A DNA stretch of 64,000 bases from Planctomycetota bacterium (lineage in GTDB: Bacteria; Planctomycetota; Phycisphaerae; Phycisphaerales; SM1A02): positions 46,199 to 110,198 of the forward strand of contig QWPW01000005.1 in the NCBI GenBank assembly GCA_003671025.1. Reading direction: 5' to 3'. Below, piece by piece: positions 60,440 to 64,000 of the stretch; the first letter of the stretch is position 1; each line of letters opens with the position of its first letter. The position numbers and the translations under genes were made by a program. The notes below the pieces were generated by a model that was given only the letters and a program-made list of their open reading frames with translations, had not been told where the DNA came from and did no database searches.

Positions 60440-62482
60440 TCACTGCGGTTGCGCACGCATGCGCATTTCGCCCGCTTGCTTGATGAACGGCGCGCCTTCT
60501 TTGGTGCGATCGGTGGCGAGCAGCAATTCGCCAAGATCTTGATAGAAGCGCCATTCATCGGCGTTGATCGAGATTGCCATGCGCAACGCCTCTTCCGCTT
60601 CGCTCATGCGATCGAGTCCGCGCAGCGCCGTTGCTCGCGCACGCATCGCGTAGGGATTTCCGGGCGCCATCTCGAGCGTGCGATCGATGAGCGCGAGCCC
60701 CTCTTCTATCTCCACCGGATTTCCGCCTTCGACGAGCAGCAGCGAAAGTCGACGCATGGCCATGAGTTGCAAGTCGGTGTTCTCAGGCGCAGAGGCCACT
60801 CCGCGACGCGCAATCGCGAGCGCTTCATCGCGACGACCTTCTTCGAGCAACCACACCACAAGCTCTTCGCGCAGATTCCCCCACTGCTGATTGGCTTCCC
60901 ATTGCGCGCGTGAAAACTCCAGCGCGCCCGGCAGGTTGCCGCCACCACGCATGACGCGCGCAATCGCTGCGGCGTAACTTTCATTCATGCCATCACGCGC
61001 AGCCGCGCGACGAAGCACGCGCTCCGCTTCGTCGTACTCGCCGAGCACTGCGCTGAGCCACGCGATGCGCGACTCGATCACGCCAGTCCACACACCGTTG
61101 AATCCAATTCCCTCACTCGGCGCGAGCGTCCATCGATAGAGCGCACGCGCCTTCGCAGCGCGCGCGGCAACATCGTTGCTCGCTGCGACACGATTGCCAC
61201 TGAACACTGATTCGGGCGCGACGACCACGCCACCGTTGTACAGATCAGCCGCAACGATCAGTGTGTTGAGTGTGCCCACGTACGCGAGGCCACCGAGCGT
61301 CACCACCGACGCGCTCATCATGGCGACGCCGACTGAAGTGATGCGACCTTCGCGCTTGAGTTGCGCGCGATGAAATCGCACATCACGTGTGTGCAGCAAC
61401 TGCGTCAACATCCACGCGAAGTACGTCGCGCACGCGGCGATGCCCGAGGCAAACAACAGCGGCACACCGATCGCTCCGCGCACCGCAAAGAAAGCGGCGA
61501 TGGCCACGACAGCGAGCACGATCTCTTCATTCCACGTGAGGTCGTAGCGTCGCGCGGCGGGCTCGCTCGTGCGCGGTTTTGCGAGAAACGCAGGCAATCC
61601 GAAGCCAACGTGAAGCGCTTGCTCAGGACAGGCACTCACGCAATCGAGGCACTTCATGCAGCCTTGATCGACGACCATCTTGAAGTCGCGCACCTCTTCG
61701 TGAACGCGCACATTCGAAGTGCACACCGAAGTGCAATGACCGCATTGCGTACACGCATCAGTCACGCGAATGCGCAGAGGCGAGAGTTCATCGAGTGGCG
61801 CAAAGAATCCACCGTAGGGACATCCGTAGGTGCAATAGCCCTTCGCGCCCAAGAGATAGACGGTGAGAAATCCGCACACCAACAAAAACGGAACCGCCAT
61901 CATCCATCCAGGAAATGTCGCCCAGAAATCAGTGGTCACGAGGTTTGAGGTGAAGCCTGGCCACACCAAGTCTTCGCGGGTGAACGGCGCGATGGCGAAG
62001 CGATAGAAGAGCGGCCAGAGAAACATGTACACCGCAAGGCAGAGCGGCAACCACAGCAGCAAGCGCGAGCGAAAAAGTTTCGGGCGAATGCCGACGCGCT
62101 TCATCAGATGGCCGCAGAGATCTTGCAGCATCACGATGTGGCAGCCCCAACCGCAGAACCAACGACCCAAGATCGCCGTCGACGCGAGCGCCGCAACGAA
62201 GAACAGCGTCCCCACCGTGATGATTCCGTCTTTCGCCGTCTCAATCGATTCACTCGGCTCGATCGGACGAAATGTCGAGCCCGTCCACAGCCACACCGCA
62301 ACATGCACCAACATGAGTAGTTGGATGAAGCCGAGCACCGTCGCGCGCTTCCAACCCATCGTTGAGTGCGGCGTGCGTGAACCTTTTGGCGTGTGACCAC
62401 CGAGTGGCTCGTTGGACAACACTGGCAGCGCGAGTTGCGAAACAGTCCGAGTTGCGTGTGATTCGCAGGTCATTGACCGCAT
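60440..62482 (-). CDS. NapH/CcoG-like membrane polyferredoxin fused to TPR domain
   Basis: FCGWGCHIVMLQDLCGHLMKRVG; GYCTYGCPYGGF; CTQCGHCTSVC; CMKCLDCVSACP; multi-TM; C-terminal TPR-like helical repeats. Confidence 0.85.
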   Translation of the reverse strand: MRSMTCESHATRTVSQLALPVLSNEPLGGHTPKGSRTPHSTMGWKRATVLGFIQLLMLVHVAVWLWTGSTFRPIEPSESIETAKDGIITVGTLFFVAALASTAILGRWFCGWGCHIVMLQDLCGHLMKRVGIRPKLFRSRLLLWLPLCLAVYMFLWPLFYRFAIAPFTREDLVWPGFTSNLVTTDFWATFPGWMMAVPFLLVCGFLTVYLLGAKGYCTYGCPYGGFFAPLDELSPLRIRVTDACTQCGHCTSVCTSNVRVHEEVRDFKMVVDQGCMKCLDCVSACPEQALHVGFGLPAFLAKPRTSEPAARRYDLTWNEEIVLAVVAIAAFFAVRGAIGVPLLFASGIAACATYFAWMLTQLLHTRDVRFHRAQLKREGRITSVGVAMMSASVVTLGGLAYVGTLNTLIVAADLYNGGVVVAPESVFSGNRVAASNDVAARAAKARALYRWTLAPSEGIGFNGVWTGVIESRIAWLSAVLGEYDEAERVLRRAAARDGMNESYAAAIARVMRGGGNLPGALEFSRAQWEANQQWGNLREELVVWLLEEGRRDEALAIARRGVASAPENTDLQLMAMRRLSLLLVEGGNPVEIEEGLALIDRTLEMAPGNPYAMRARATALRGLDRMSEAEEALRMAISINADEWRFYQDLGELLLATDRTKEGAPFIKQAGEMRMRAQPQ

Positions 62483-62528
62483 CCTACGCTGAGCGGTGCG
62501 CGCGGTTTCCTATACTCGGGGTTGGCCT

Positions 62529-63479
62529 ATGACTGCGCGCGACTACTACGAAATCCTCAGCATCACTCGCACTGCAACCGCTGACGAAGTGCGCAAAGCA
62601 CATCGCAAGCTGGCGCTGCAATTGCATCCTGATCGCAACAAGAGCAAAGATGCGCCCGCGCGATTCAACGAAGTGCAAGAGGCGTACGAAGTTCTCTCCG
62701 ACGCGGACAAACGCAAGCGTTACGACGAGTTCATTCGCCTCGGCGGTTCGCCCGGATCGTTCGCATCGAACGCGCAAGCTGCGCCACCAACCAACGGCGG
62801 CAGTCCCTTCGGCGGCGGTTGGAGCGGTCAGCCGCGCGGCAAAGATCAATGGACTGGCGCCGACGCGCAAACGTTCGAGACGATCTTCGGCGACATCTTC
62901 GGCAACGGCGGCGCGAGTGGCCGTGGACCTCGCGGCGCAGGCGCGCGCGGCGAGCAACACACGCGCTCACGCGAACGCACGCAATACGAGATTCATGTGC
63001 CGCTTGACACGGTGTTGCGCGGCGGAAAATTCGCCGTCGCGATCGATGGCGAGCAACACGAACTCACGATTCCTGTCGGACTCGCCGACGGTGATGTGCT
63101 CTCAGTGCCCGGACGACTCGACGCAGTCGTCCACGCGCACATCGCAGATCACGCATGGCTCACGCGCGACGAACTCGATCTGTCGTACGAGCTTCCCGTG
63201 TCAATCGTCGAAGCAACACTCGGCGGCACCGTCGACGCCCCTCTCCCAACCGGCGGACGAATCTCACTGAAAATTCCCGCAGGAAGTCCCAGCGGCCGCA
63301 AGATTCGCGTGAACGGCAAAGGCATTCCCGCCCGCGGAAAGGGCAAACCCGGCGACCTCTACGTCATCGTGCAAATCGTCCCGCCCAAAGACCCGAATCA
63401 ACTGACCACGCAGTTGCTCGAGAACATCCGCGGCATGATTGAAGATCCCCGCGCGCGCTGTGCGTGGAACCGCGGGTAG
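62529..63479 (+). CDS. DnaJ/CbpA-like J-domain co-chaperone
   Basis: RDYYEILSITRTATADEVRKAHRKLALQLHPDRNKSKDAPARFNEVQEAYEVLSDADKRKRYDEF; C-terminal peptide-binding domain; no zinc finger seen. Confidence 0.9.
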   Translation: MTARDYYEILSITRTATADEVRKAHRKLALQLHPDRNKSKDAPARFNEVQEAYEVLSDADKRKRYDEFIRLGGSPGSFASNAQAAPPTNGGSPFGGGWSGQPRGKDQWTGADAQTFETIFGDIFGNGGASGRGPRGAGARGEQHTRSRERTQYEIHVPLDTVLRGGKFAVAIDGEQHELTIPVGLADGDVLSVPGRLDAVVHAHIADHAWLTRDELDLSYELPVSIVEATLGGTVDAPLPTGGRISLKIPAGSPSGRKIRVNGKGIPARGKGKPGDLYVIVQIVPPKDPNQLTTQLLENIRGMIEDPRARCAWNRG

Positions 63480-63769
63480 GCGATGCAGCGATTGCGCGAC
63501 GCGCGATTGTCGCGACGTGCGGTTCAATGCAACAAGCCGCTACGATCGATTTATTGCTGTTTCACAAGGGAAAGCGCTTCGGTGTGGAAATCAAGCGGAC
63601 CGATGCGCCGACGGTGACGCCATCGATGCGCATCGCGCAAGAGACACTCGGGCTCGCGCGAATCTGGGTGATCACTCCCAGCGACAGGAGCTACGACTTG
63701 ACCAAGGACGTGCGCGTCGTGGCGCTCGCGGATCTGCTCGCCGAGCCACAAGTGCTAGTAAGACGGTGA
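63480..63769 (+). pseudogene. remnant of the C-terminus of an ATP-binding protein (DUF4143-type)
   Basis: Frame reads ...TIDLLLFHKGKRFGVEIKRTDAPTVTPSMRIAQETLGLARIWVITPSDRSYDLTKDVRVVALADLL, resembling only the C-terminal end of the family; no ATPase domain upstream (dnaJ-like gene abuts). Confidence 0.6.
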
Positions 63770-63776
63770 AATCGCA

Positions 63777-63816
63777 ACCATGAAAAATGGTGGTTGGAGC
63801 CATCATTTTTCATGGT
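63777..63816. repeat. long imperfect inverted repeat / hairpin
   Basis: ACCATGAAAAATGGTGG-TTGGAG-CCATCATTTTTCATGGT, 17-bp arms with one G.T-type mismatch. Confidence 0.85.
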
Positions 63817-64000
63817 GATGAATTCAGCGGCGGCGCGATGTTTTTGGAGTTCCCCTCATGGGCGAGCACCCGTCCTTCTCCTCGATCAGTCGCATCAGTG
63901 CGCGAGATCAAGTTCGCCCGCTGAAGGTGTTCACCGAAGCTGGTGAAATCCACAATTCGAGGAGGAGGTGATCGAGTGGAGAGCGCGCGCTTGTATGTTT

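Overview
High-GC chromosomal window. The overall gene set (GC-type dockerin proteins, alternative complex III, planctomycete-style sigma factor) suggests Planctomycetota, possibly Phycisphaerae; this is inference, as no marker rRNA is present. Left to right it holds: a type IV pilus/T2SS-like operon on the minus strand (PilQ secretin truncated at the window edge and missing from the ORF track, then PilP/O/N/M-like, pseudopilins and two tandem pilins); serC; a flavin reductase; LMW-PTP; sthA; a tmRNA gene (ssrA) at about 12434-12784; an ECF-type sigma factor; a MacA/MacB/TolC-like efflux cluster; two paralogous secreted dockerin proteins with near-identical terminators; clpS; a quinone-oxidoreductase-like gene; a DUF1573 gene; a phaR-like gene; a squalene-cyclase-fold protein; ctaA/ctaB; a DUF3179 gene; a long caa3 oxidase plus alternative complex III cluster (about 34.6-49.3 kb); tatD, tatC, tadA, HAD, truD and bifunctional-nuclease genes; a dockerin-tailed subtilase; metK; an rsmB-like gene; a ptsN-like gene; a polyferredoxin-TPR fusion; a dnaJ-like gene; and a truncated ATPase (DUF4143-type) remnant. 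No CRISPR array, integrase, transposase, rRNA or canonical tRNA was recognised. Most of the window looks like core genome. The items most worth a second look are short tandem-repeat arrays placed at gene edges, the duplicated dockerin-plus-terminator cassette, insertions in TatC and CoxIII, the polyferredoxin-TPR fusion, and a possible structured RNA downstream of the DUF3179 gene. I found no convincing evidence for a wholly new defence or mobile system.
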